Assembly: GCA_028564705.1 (NCBI GenBank)
Contig: JAPXFQ010002390.1
Span: 1,367,972-1,431,971, forward strand
Direction of reading: 5' to 3'
Origin: Apricaphanius iberus
Taxonomy: Eukaryota; Chordata; Actinopteri; Cyprinodontiformes; Aphaniidae
DNA length: 64,000 nucleotides
A program made the translations under genes and the position numbers. Of the stretch, positions 25,201 through 38,200 are shown piece after piece. Within the stretch, counting starts at the first letter, position 1, and each line of letters opens with the position of its first letter. Below the pieces are notes generated by a model. The model saw only the letters and a program-made list of their open reading frames with translations, did not search any database and was not told where the DNA came from.

Positions 25201-28200
25201 TGCAGGATTATCTAATTGAGAAAGCGTCTTCAGCGTGACACAGACAATTAAACTGCTTATTCTTCTACGTCTCCCTCACTGACAGAACCAATGAGTAGTA
25301 AAACGGATCGGTAGGGCAGTTCTTGCTGCTGTTGACAATGAGAGGAAATGAGGCTCACCCTCAAGTTCTACATTAACCGAGATTTATGAAGCAGAACCAG
25401 CAGTGAGAGTGAGATGTCATAAACCTAAAGATAAACACAATTCTGCTTCTGTAAGCACACAGTTATAGCTGGATGGATTTAGGTTTAATGGATGGATGGA
25501 TGGATGGATGGATGGATGGATGGATGGATGGACGGACCTCAGCAATCCCTCATACTAAGCAAGCATGTATCAATAGTGGAGAGGAAATCTCCCCTTTAAC
25601 AGGAAGACACCTCCAGCAAAACCAGAAGCGGCCATCTGCCACGACCGTCAGGGGTTTGTAAAGACATAGAAGATACACACAAAGAACAAAAGGAACTGAA
25701 GAGAAAGTACTTTAAATATTAAAGAAAGTTGACAACAGGACATGGAGGATGTTCCGTCACTGGGAGCATCATCTGAATCGATGCTCCCCATCCAGCAGGG
25801 GGCGTTGTATAGCAGGGGGCTGGATAGCAGACCAGATGGAGCAAAAAAAAATACATCTGGAGAGTAGTAGGAGAGAAAAGTAGAAGAGTGAAGAAAAGTG
25901 GTCAGTCTGTCCTCCAACAGTCTAAACCTATTGCAGCATAACTACAGAGATAACTCAGGATAACCTAAGCCATTCTAACTGTAAGCTTCATCAAAAAGGA
26001 AGGTTTTAAGCCTAGTTTTAAAAACATACAGTCAGTATGTTTACATGCGGCAACAGAAAGCCGAATTATTGCCTTAGTTCGACTGAAATCATGTGGAGCC
26101 GCGCGAACCACGCGGATGCGTCAAGCATAAACCAAGCTTTAGACGTGGATGGAAACGTACTGAGTGTGGTCACGGACTAAAACTGGGAGCTGGTTCCACA
26201 GGAGAGGAGCCATTTGAGCCATTCTTCTTTTAGAAATCCTAGGAACTACCAATAAACCTATTTCCTCTTGCCTTATTGTCCAACAATAGCCAAATGAGGG
26301 GTCATTTTCTTTCCAGCCGGCTGAGAACTTCTCCAAGTTGTTTGTGAGACACAGCGAAAACGAGTCCAATTTAGCTAGAAAAATCGCAAAAGAGTCTGAG
26401 CGTTACAACAGCCAGGCAGCTTTCTGTAGCCCAGGTAGCTAGTTTCTGCCTTTACAGTCATAAGCCTACGACACCTCAGAAAATCCACCATGCGAGTAGA
26501 TATCCAGTTACGAATCTAATTATCCAGATGTTTCTTGTGTCTCGATGGTCAAAGTGAGAGACCCAAGATCCTCCACAGCTCTGCACTCCATAATCGCCTT
26601 CTTTTGGTGAAAAGTCCTGGAATTGCATTAGGAGACCATCTAAACAGCCCATATCCAGATCAACCAGAAAGACATTAGGGAGAAAGATAAAAATCGTCTG
26701 TCCTCGCTGAGTGCCGGAGTAGATCAAAACTCCGGAGGATTTTAAGCTTCAGCTGGAGACTGTGGACCTTCTGGCTGGACGCTTCAAGTATCCCAGCTCT
26801 CATGTACCTCAGAGGGTTTGGTGAAGATGTGATTAGATATTCAGGGGAGTTGTAGTAAAACCTTTAAGGAGCTGCTGTCTGTCTGGACTTAGATGAGACT
26901 CAACGATCTTCATCATTTTTTATCATAACACCGTACCAGCAGTGTAGGGCAGCTTCTTTACCCCCCGAGGAACCCAGTCTGGTCCATTTTTACATTTCGA
27001 CCCGACTCTGATCCCGGGTGGAGCCTGAACTCTCTGCATAAACTCCCTGTTTGAATCTCCCCGGCTGCCGCACCGACTCAGACGCTTCATCATTCTCCCA
27101 GCTCCGTTCCTTTATCATCTCATCTCCCCATCCCGTTTTCCTTTCATCGGTGTGTCATTCTTCATCAGAAACAAGCGAGAACAAATAAATGAGAAATTCT
27201 GCAGGGCCAGAGGAGAAGGTGAAAAGCCCCTCTCAGACAATCAGACCGTTGATATTTTGTAGAATAGGTTGTCCTAACACTTGCCTGACCCAATAATTGG
27301 TAAAATCCATCAGAAGAAGATCCTGCTTTACTGGATCCTGTAGAGTATATTCCTGATTTCTCTTTTATTCCACTGTATTTAGGCCTGTTTTAGATGCACG
27401 GACTTGTAACGATCTGGCTGATGGATCTGGATGAGTAATACGTGCTATGACCAAGGAAGAAACATTGAACCGTAACCCGTCTGATTAAAGGCAAACTTTA
27501 GTGAAATTTAACAGAATATGTGATGGAAACATTGCCATTTAAACATTATTTTATGTCCCTATCTGTGTCCTGGACTGAACCTAGTGCAGAAATCTGTTTA
27601 AATGGATGAAGTCGTCTGGTCTCAACTGTAGGTCTCTCCCCCGGTTTGGATACCTCTCAGGAGAGATGCTGACACTATCTGAGCTAAAACTCTCTAAATC
27701 CTTTGGATTCAAAAGATTTTCTGTAGGAGTAGGTTTAGTAGACCAGCTAAGTTCCTTCCTTCACTCCTCGCTTGCTTCTCTGTGGTTTTTTGGGTCTCCA
27801 TCATGCTGGCGATTTCATCATGACCTATAATCTGCCTGGGAGAAGAACCTCATCGTCATAGATAGCTTTTCCTTTGGTTCAGTATGATGGAGTTGTCCTG
27901 TATAGAAACAGCTCCAAACCTTAATGCTTCCACCTCTTTGCTCCACAGAGTAGATGTTCAGCCATTGTCCAAACAAATGTTTTCATTCTCCCCTGAGCAG
28001 AACTACTAGAAAACCCTCTTTGACTCATGTAGATAATCATTAGTGAACCTAAGACATACCTCTACCTACATCTTCTATAGCAGCAGGCTGCCGTCTGCTA
28101 CTTGTCATAGTGTGTTGATGGTGTCCTGCACAATTCCTTCTGTGTATTCTTCATCTTCTTCATGATCATATTTATATAGCACACTTTCAACACTAGGCCA

Positions 28201-31200
28201 TTCAATGTGCTTTACATGATTAAAAAAATGTGGAAATTAAAAGACGGAATCACTAAAAGAAAGCATAAACGAACATTTATGAAAGGAAAACAGAGAAACA
28301 ATAAAAACAATAAAAGACAACACAGAAACGTTCCTCAGGTGATAGAAAGATGACCTTGTTATTGCCTTTATGTGACCCTGGAGGTTCAGGTCTGTGTCCA
28401 TTATTACACCCAGATTTCTGGCCCGGTCGATAGTTTCTAGTTTGTCCAACTGAGCCAACTTCTGTTTTGTTTTTGTTCAGTTGGAGGAAATTATGGGACA
28501 TCCAGCTGTTAACTTGCTCAATGCATTTATTGAGGATTTGGACGTGTTCAACATCACCTGGTAACATTGAGATATAAAGCTAAGCATCGGCAACATAGTC
28601 TTGATAGTTGATATTATTTTTTATAATTATCTGGCTTAATGGGAGCATGTAGATGCTAGATAGGAGGGGCCCTAGGATAGAACCCTGGGGGACCCCACAT
28701 GTGATTTCTGTTTCTTGTGATGAGAATTGGCTCATTCAATTCAATTCAGTTTATTTATATAGCGCCATTTCACAACAGATGTCATCTCAAGGCACTTTAC
28801 AAGAAGAGTTATTACAAAACAATGTTTAATGTAGAAATTACAGAACCACAGAAGATTGTGTCGTGTAATTCTCAGCAATCCCTCATACTGAGCAAGCATG
28901 AAGCAACAGTGGGAAGGAAAAACTCCCTTTTAACAGGAAGAAACCTCCGGCAGAACCAGGCTCAGCACAAGCGGTTATCTGCCGCGACCGTCTGTGGCTT
29001 GGAGAATACATAACAGAGACACAGAAAGAGCAATAGAACTGATGCAGAAGTTTGTTGCAGGACGTGGAGAATTTTCCGTCACTGCAATGCCATCTTAGTC
29101 AGGGTCGTCAAGCAGGGCTAATCCGGAGCACCTACTATAATAGAAAACAGGTTAGTGCTTGAATTGACAGCACATCATGCAGTTGGGGAGAAGTAGGAGA
29201 GAAAGTAAGAACAGACCCTAATAATGTCCTCCAACAGCCTAGCCTAAAGCAGCATAGCTACTAACATTAACCTGTCTCCTAGCTACTAGGAGACCTGGCT
29301 ACCAACACTCTGTCTGAGTCCTCCTGACCCGTGGACGGTGTAGGGCCGGTAACGGCCCCCGTCATGCCGGGGTCTTCTCGGAGTCGGGTTGTTTGAGAAT
29401 GCAGCCCAAAGTGGGTGGTAAACTCCATCTAAGGCTAAATACCGGCACGAGACCGATAGTCGACAACTATCTTAAGGAAAAATTGACAGAACTGAGAGGA
29501 CAGAGTTGAAGAGGGCGAGAAACGTTTAAGAGATAAACGGGTGGGGTCCGCACAGTCTGCCCGGGGGATTCAACCCGGCAGGTAATGGGCGGCCGCACTG
29601 TGCGGGAGGATCCCCTTGAGGGACCTCTCTCCGGCGCTGGCTGGCCCCTGTGGGGCGCATTTCTTCCGCGGCGGTAAGCCGCGACCGGCTCCGGATCTTT
29701 ACCTGGCTTACATTAATCTATCTCTACCTAGCTACTCTACCTCTTCCTATCTCTTCCTAACATTTGACACTCTGCTAATCAACACAAAGAGGTTCCTGTT
29801 CTTGAGGTAAGATCTGAATCAGTTTAGTACCGTATCAGAAAGTCCGATCCAGGTCTCTAGATGTTCCAATAATAGGAAAGGATCCAGGAAAGACCCTACA
29901 TGGAGCACCAGAGTTCCTCCGTTTCCCAATAATAGCTTTTACCAGTCTTTGTGCTGACGCTGTTGCAGGTCATCTTCTGTCCTCTTGACCCAAAAAACAC
30001 TCTAGTGTAGAGTATTTTTTGGATGGGATTCCTAGATTCTGTGTTGTTGTATTTTTTTTCACTCCTGATTAAAATTGAAACAATCATAAAAGGTATTTTG
30101 TATTCTAAACTGTAGTCTTTTTGTTCTGTGTGTTACCGACAGGTGTGCTGGTGGTGAACGTGACCTGGAGAAAGAGAACCTACGTGGGAACTCTGTTGGA
30201 CTGCACCAAGCACAATTGGGCTCCTCCGAGGTAAACGTTGCTTCCTTTTTTTCTGCTGAGAACAGACGTTTAAAGATGCCTCAAATGGGTCACAGTGGAG
30301 GGTGAAGAAATCTATTAACTTACAATTAAACATCTACCCTATTGGCCCAGGGTTCTGAGTTCCAGGGTTCGATGATCATGGGGCTTTGGAGTTCTCATGT
30401 CTTAGGGTTCTACAGTCCTAGGGTTTTAGAGTCCTGAGGTTGTAGGGTCCTAGGGTTTTAGGATTCTAAAGTTTTAGGGTCCTACAATTCTAGGGTTATA
30501 GGAATCTATGGTTCTCTGGTCCATAGGTTCTACGTTTCTTCATCAGGTCTAAAAGTGACACAGTTTCTGTTTTCAGTCTCTTTCTGGGAAGAAGCCAAAA
30601 CACTCGAACCTAGAACCTTGGGTTCTAGGTTCCTTTGGTTCTAGGTTTTTAGAGTTCTAGGTTTATGGGGTTCTAGGGTCTTTGGGTTCTAGAGTTTTAG
30701 GGTACTAGATTTCTACAGTACCAGGTTTCTAGGGACCTTTGGTTCTTTGGCCCTTGGGTTCTAGCTTTCTAGAGTCCTAAGGCTATGGGGTACGAAGTTC
30801 CTACAATTATGGAATTGTGGTTCTTAGGGCTTACAGCCTTATAGACCTTGAGCTCTCGGTTCCTGGGATTCTAGGGTGTTACGGTCCAAGAAACCTAGGT
30901 TCTTTGGCATCTAGGATTGTAGAATCTTGGGTTTCTGGAGATCTAGGTTCTTATGGTTTCGGGGCCTACAGCTCTGGGGACCCAGGGTTGCTGGGAACTT
31001 GGTTTGTAGGGTCTTTGGGTTCTAGGTTTCTTGAGTCCTACGGTTCCGGTGTCCCAGGTCTTAGGGTTGGAGAGTTCTATTTTCCTAGAATTTTAGGGTC
31101 CGTGGTTCATTGGGTTCTTGGGTCTTAAGGTTCTAGAACTACGGTTTGTGTAAAGATGGTGATGCCTCAGAATATTATGGTCAACAAGGTGTTTTAAAGC

Positions 31201-34200
31201 AGGAACAGTGCATCCAAACTGTTTAACCTTTTCTTTTGATCTGATTCCTGATACTGTGGAACAAGCACCTGTACATCGAAAGCTCTGAAATTTTGACTGG
31301 GACTTTTAATAAAATACATTTTTAATATAATGTTTTAGTTCTATCGTTTTTTTAAATTTAGTGTAAGTTTCTGTATCTGTTTTTTTTTTCTACTTCTTTC
31401 CCGGTCTATTCAGAGTGAAACATGACTTCTCTAGTTTTTAACGCCGTTCTTTTCAGAGAGAATGTCCAAGTCAAAAAATCTAGGGAACTTAAGACATTTT
31501 TAGATATTTAAAAAGTGCCAGAGTTGAAACATTTTATCTACTGAAATTTTACTGGGAATATTCAACTGTACTTCCAGCTGACCACATTTGTAACATTTCT
31601 GTCTGCTGGTGGACAGAAACGTGATTGAGGCACCTACAAAAGTCAAATTTTTAGGTTGTTTCTTTTTTTAGATGTATTGTATGAGACTCGAGTAACTTTT
31701 GACTTTATTGAGCTGGGTGGACAAAACATTTTTATTACAATTTTCTGACTTTACAATGTCAGATATCTAAGTTAAGATACCGAAAATGTATGCCTTTAAT
31801 CATAGTCATTTCTTACTTTCTTCTTGCTAATTTTTAAATTTTTTTACATCAGAGAATTGCATTTTTATTCCTAGAAAATATCAGAGATTAATGTCAAAAT
31901 TTCTTTCTTTTAACTCGTAATTTTATGACTTTTGTGACCAAGAATCTCCGAGTTTTTTTTCTGGAAAATATTTGCAATTATTTCTGAGAACTTTTGAGTT
32001 TTTACTCGTAATTTTTTCTACTTATCCACATCAGAGAATTTACTATTTTTCTCTGAAAAAAAAATGTGACTTTAATCTCAGAATTTGTGCGTTTTTTGGC
32101 CCTAATACTCCGTCATACTAATCTTTCCATCTTGGAATCTTGTGTTTTTCCTCAACTGTATGCTGCAGAGACGCAATCGGATAAAACGCCTCTCGACACC
32201 GTTACAATCAACGAGTGTGTCTCATAAGCAGCAGATGGCTGCAATACATTTCAGACATAAGCAGGATTTTTTTTTCATTTGTTTTTGAAATGACAGACTG
32301 AAATCTATTGTCTACTCTTCTACACTTTCATAAATCATGCCGTTGTATATAAACACAGACATAGAAACATAAACAGCCAGATTGAAACTGAGTTCAAACT
32401 GTGTCCACTTTGATCCAGGGTGTTAAATGTTATTTTACTTTCTTTATTGCAGCACAGATGATTAAAGGTCTAAGTTGTCTCAGAGGCTTTCTGCTGCTGC
32501 TCAGTGATGAGTTTTAATAAAAACACACTCGGCTCTGCATCCAAACCGTTTTATAAACTGAGTGTTTTCTCCGCCGCTGAGTGGTAAATGTGACGGCGCC
32601 TCCCTCGCTCTCCTGAAACCTTTCAATTATTGCTCCTGTATGTAAGTGATAGTTGTCATGGCAATTACAGCTTAATCTCCCAAAGTAAGGGACTAAATTG
32701 CTTTTTTCATTTCGACTCGTCTCTCGGCGGAGATCGACTGCGGCTTCGCAACGTAACTCAATGGAATAAAGCCCTTTTTTTCTAGATTCGTTTTCGGAAT
32801 TCAGCGAACAAAAGGATTAAATAGAATCGGACAAATTTGTGTAGAAATCGTGTTTCTGAAGCACTGGTTAAATAAAAGCACTGGGGGAAAAAAAAGGTGG
32901 TAGTTTTTTCCACATGTTCCAGCATCTACTGTGTAAAACCCAATTACAAAGATCACAGGAAACCTGAGGAGAAAAATCTCCACACAGAATTTGTTCAGTG
33001 GGTATTTAACAGCATCCTGTGATAAAGGGCCCCGATTACTGCATTAGAGGATCGTTACGGATGCGCGCCCTCATCACAGCAGACAGGTTTCTGATATAAA
33101 TAACAGCACGTATTGGAGAATGGAAAAGCAGCGTTAAAATGCAAAGCACATCAGTCAACAGCATCAAAAGACTTCAAGGTAGAAGGGAACGCCTCGTGAA
33201 TACCAAAGACCACTCAAAGACGGAGATAATGGGGGATTTTACAGATTCTTTTATGTTACCAAATAAAAAACAGACTTTGTGCTGGGGAAAAAAAAACGAT
33301 ATTTGTGCGTAACGGCCGGGTTAAGTGGTTCATTCTAGGATGTAATCAGATTTTAGCTCAGTCTGTGTTGAAACCTTTCAAGAACAGAAACATGAATCAG
33401 AAACTTAGTTTCCTCCATTATGTTTAGGGGGGTTGAAATGCCTTTTTTCACCCCTCCACTCGTCATTTACATGTTCAATCAAACAATTAAGGGGATATTC
33501 ATGACTTTGATTTAATGTCATTTGGACATTGCAGCGCTTAACGCAGATTTTAGTACACTTTGCCTTGAAAACAGAAATTTAGCCTTCTGAGACCACAATT
33601 ACCTGTGTGAAATATATTTAAGAACAAAGAAAGCGAAAGGGAACAAACATGCAACAGATCAGATTCAGCATCCAGGAGACAGTTGAAACTTTTAATTGGA
33701 CAATATTTCACCAACAAAACGAGGATCACTAGGAAAGTGCTAAAAAAAACAACTTTAAAAGGGACTGCCGGATTTTAGAGAAATGTCATCTGACTCGCTA
33801 GGCATCAAACTTAGCATCTCATGTGTTAGACTTGGTTAGCTACTATGTTATATATACTTTAGGTATGGAAAATATCCTAAACCCAAACGTTAAAAGCCTT
33901 GAACTGATCTACTTTAAAGATAATGACATGTTCATGATCTATTTATATAGTGATTGCAGCAGACGAATAAAGTTTGCTGTGGCTTATCCTGGGGGGGGGC
34001 ACCAAAAAAGTATTTTTATTAACACCTTACCCTTATTACAACTGGTTGATGGTACATTACATATTTCTAGGTCGTGACGAGAGCCTTTCCATGTACATAT
34101 ACACATTATACACAGCTGGGAAGCGGAGATTCTTGTGATTCCAGTGATGTATGCCAATCACACCTAGAGACAAAATAAAACTATTTTTGCCAAACCACTC

Positions 34201-35219
34201 AGAAAGCAAAATATTGAAGCAACTCACACTTTTATGGAACTAGAGTTGGGACTTATGTATTGTGACTTGTATCTGCTTATTTGTAAATTGTATACGTTTT
34301 GAAAAATACAACTACGGATTCATTTAATAATACAAGTACAAATCAGAAAATACAAGTACAAATCACGCTACTCCCAGAACCAATCAGATTTCTCGATACC
34401 CTAACCAATCACGGAGAGAGGAGGGCGGTGTTCTTCTGTGTTCACAACCAAACTTGACTCTTGGAAAAGTGCAGCCGAAGTCCCGTCTGTCATCACCACA
34501 CACAGTTCTCTGAAGGTGAGTCTGTTTGTCATAAACAAAAATTTCTCTCTGAAGACTGAAAGACGTGTCTCTGCTATTAACTAATTTCACTAAGGATAAC
34601 GAGACTTCGGCTGCACTTTTCCCAGAGTCAAGCTTGGTTGTGAACACAGAAGAACACCGCCCTCCTTTCTCCGTGATTGGTTAGGGAATCGAGAAATCTG
34701 ATTGGTTCTGGGAGTAGCGTGATTTGTACTTGTGTTTTTGATTTGTATTTGTGTCTGATTTGTACTTGTGTTTCCGATTTGTACTTGTATTTTCTGATTT
34801 GTACTTGTATCTTTTATTTGTACTTGTATTATTAAATGAATCCGTACTTGTATTTTTCAAAACATGTGTACAAGTTACAAATAAACAGATACAAGTCACA
34901 ATACATAAGTCCCAACTGTAGTTCCATACACTTCGAGGCCTCATACCATTGACACAGCCAAGCCACCACAAAAAAATTGTATTTAACGTCCACAAATACT
35001 GATGAATGTTAGTAAAATAGCTAGTCCACATCAAGTCCTACATCCAAAATCCAACTTAATCTGCTGCTGAAAACTTCTGTAATTTCCTGTCTTCCTTGAG
35101 TATTTCCCTCAAAGTTTTATCATAACTACAGTTAGCATGCTAATATTAGCCTAAAATTAAACAGCAGCTCCCATTTTCTTTTCCTTCTTTCAGTTTTTTC
35201 TTGTCGATATTACCTCAAC

Positions 35220-35268
<49 letters not shown>

Positions 35269-38200
35269 CGATTTTTTTTATCGAAATCGATCAAAATGAC
35301 GTCACGACCTTGCTCATCAAAATCTAAAAAACGATCATGTGTTTCATACTGTAAGCTCAGTAGCGTCCCACTCAGACTCCGTAGCAACAGTTAGCAGGCA
35401 ACCGTCTATTTAATGTAGCAATTTATTGTAAATACAATAATATTGTGAATACATTATTTCGATTTGACCATTAATCCCTCATGTGGTATGTGATCGAAAG
35501 ATGTATTATTATGATTAATCTTTTAGTATTATTAACACTGAGAGCAGAGGAGCCAGACAACAGGTGTTGAGTTCGAGGCTAGAGAAGACATCACTACCTG
35601 AGAAAATATTGATTCTTCTTACAAACTTAGTTTTGAGAGTTTCTCTTATTGTGTTACATATAACCCAAGCTATTGCCATTGTTTTGTATATGTCAAAAGT
35701 CACTCATTCACAGCTAAAGAGCCGGATGTCTTCATATGGAGATATCCCCACCCTGAGATTAATAGTTTTGTCTTCAAAGTGATAGCTGAACTTTATAAAT
35801 ACTTATTTTCATATGAGCTTGGGAGAGAGTTGGGACGTAGGGGGTAGTAGGTAGTTGGGGAGTTAGGAGGGGGGCAGCATTCGGCATTCACTGTGATCTG
35901 TGCTGTTCTCCTGTATGATCAATTCAACTTTTATTAAAACCTCCAAACTATTAAAGGAATCTCTCTCATCTTTATTAAGAGTCTTAAATGCCATTACATT
36001 GTACATTACACAAGAATAATGGAAATTGCATCACTTATATTATATGTCTTTTGAAATAGGCAAGGCAATTTAATTTGTATAGCACACTTTCAACACAAGG
36101 CAATTCAAGGTGCTTTACATAATTACAGAAATGTGAAAACGAAAACATAGAATCAATAAGAGAAAGCATAAACGAACATTTATATAGCATTTAATTAAAA
36201 AAAATAGGAATAATAGTATTGGCAATGATAGTATCAGTCACACATAAGCAAGTCTAAATACGTATGATTTTATTTTAGATTTAAAAGAGTTCAGGCATTC
36301 GTCCGGCAGTTTTTTCCATTTGTGGGGAGCACAGAAGCTGAAATCTGCTTCATCCATGCTTGATTCTGGTTGAAGGGACGATCAGTAAATTAGATTTGGA
36401 GGACCTGAGTCATCTGGATGGTTTGTACCTTGATAGCAGATCTCTAATGTACTCTGATGCTAACCCATTCAATGATTTATAAACTAATAAAAGCACTTTA
36501 AAGTCTATTCTCTGAGCTAAAAGGAGCCAGTGGAAGGACTTTAGAACTGGGGTGATGTGTTCTACTTTCCTGGTTCTAGTGAGAACACGGGAAGAAGCGT
36601 TCTGGATCAGCTGCAGCGGTCTGATTGATTTTTTTAGGTAGACCTGTGAAGATACTGTTACAGTAATCATAAATGCATGGATGAGTTTTTCTAGGTCTCC
36701 TTGTGTCATCATTCCTTTAATCCTAGAAATGTTCCTCAGGTGATAGAAAGCTGACCTTGTTATTGCCTTAATGTGACCCTGGAGGTTCAGGTCTGAGTCC
36801 ATTATTACACCTAGATTTCTGGCCTGGTCGATAGTTTCTAGTTGGACCAACTGAAGCTGTATACTGATATTTAATCTATCTTTTTTGGGTCCCAAGATAA
36901 GTACTTCAGTGTTGCTTTTGTTCAGTTGGAGGAATAAGATTAAATAAGATTTACCCTACAAAAAATTAATGAGTAAAAACAATGATCATAGACCACACTA
37001 GTCTAAAAATGGCATAAGGCTATGTACTGCAAGAAGATGGGGAAAAGTTGAGAATTGAATCGAATTCTAAGGATAAAATCAAAAATCGAGGATTTGGAGG
37101 ATCGTGACACCCCTAACAGACAGACAGACACACACACAGACAGACACACAGACAGACAGATACATACTCCCTAAAAAATCCCTGGTTAAAATCAGCCCAA
37201 CTTAGGGGTTGTTTTCACCCAACACCTGGGTAACTATTGGACCAACCCCGCAGTAGTTAATTTTAACTGAGATAAAGATTTTTACATTTTATCCCAACAA
37301 AATGGGTTAGACATTTAATTTAAATGCTGTGTAAAATTTATGTCAGTTTTAAACCAGGGACACAATGGTCAAATCCGTCAGGGACAGGCCTCGAACCACC
37401 AACCTACCAAATACAAGACAAACACTCTCCTGAACTACAGCAGCCATCTACCCATCACTTTAGCAAAACAGCAGACTAGTTGGGGAATTCAAACATGACC
37501 AAAACCCCGGAAATACGGACTTTTCATTAACTCGTTTTGTAAATGGCTGAAAACAAAACAGATGTACTGCATCCATACATGTTTCCATGATTTATTTATA
37601 GAGCGCTCTTTCAACAAAAGGCTGATAACAACAACATAAAGATACTACTTTAATATGTAATGCGAGAGAGACCATATGAATTAAATATAGGCGTATTTAT
37701 CTATTATTTAGACTGTATATAATCTAACTGTGTTTAACCAAATGCATGGGTTGCACAAAAAATAACCCAAATAATAACCCATGACCCATATAATACCATA
37801 GCAAACAAAATGTTTCAGTTTCACATTATTCTGGCGAGATCTGAAAAATCTTCGCAACAACGAGCGAGCGAGGGATTATGTACATTCACTGAGTGAATAT
37901 TGTGAAAATAAAATATACATTTTTCGCTAAAAATATAATCAAAACGCATTTTTATGCAGAAACTGACTCAGAATATAGATTTTTTCACAAAAAGTAGAGA
38001 AATGTCCGCCATGTTTTTCGTTCTCACGGCCGGAATCGTGAAAGTCACGTGACTTGGATGCAAAACCTTAGGAAAGGAATAGGCAAAAAAAACGTAACAG
38101 TCATACAATTCAAGGGCCATTATTGTAACCCCACTACGTTTCGGCAATTGGACCAACGTAGCCAGGGTACGTTTTTCTATGAGAGTGGGTTGCCCAAAAT

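Larger units (their letters stand above)
3140..30142 (+). other. znf608: znf608 intron 1 (27 kb), repeat-rich
   Basis: This GTGAGG...GACAG intron contains most of the mobile elements in the window. The L2 copies with recognisable UTR lie mostly on the minus strand, antisense to znf608. Confidence 0.8.

Noticed and set aside
30817..31128. 103-codon frame with repeated Gly/Leu/Ser words
   Set aside because: It is translation of the GGTTCTAG minisatellite.
30340..31145. Interstitial telomeric repeat
   Set aside because: Units are GGTTCTAGGG-like with varying period; no run of TTAGGG hexamers.
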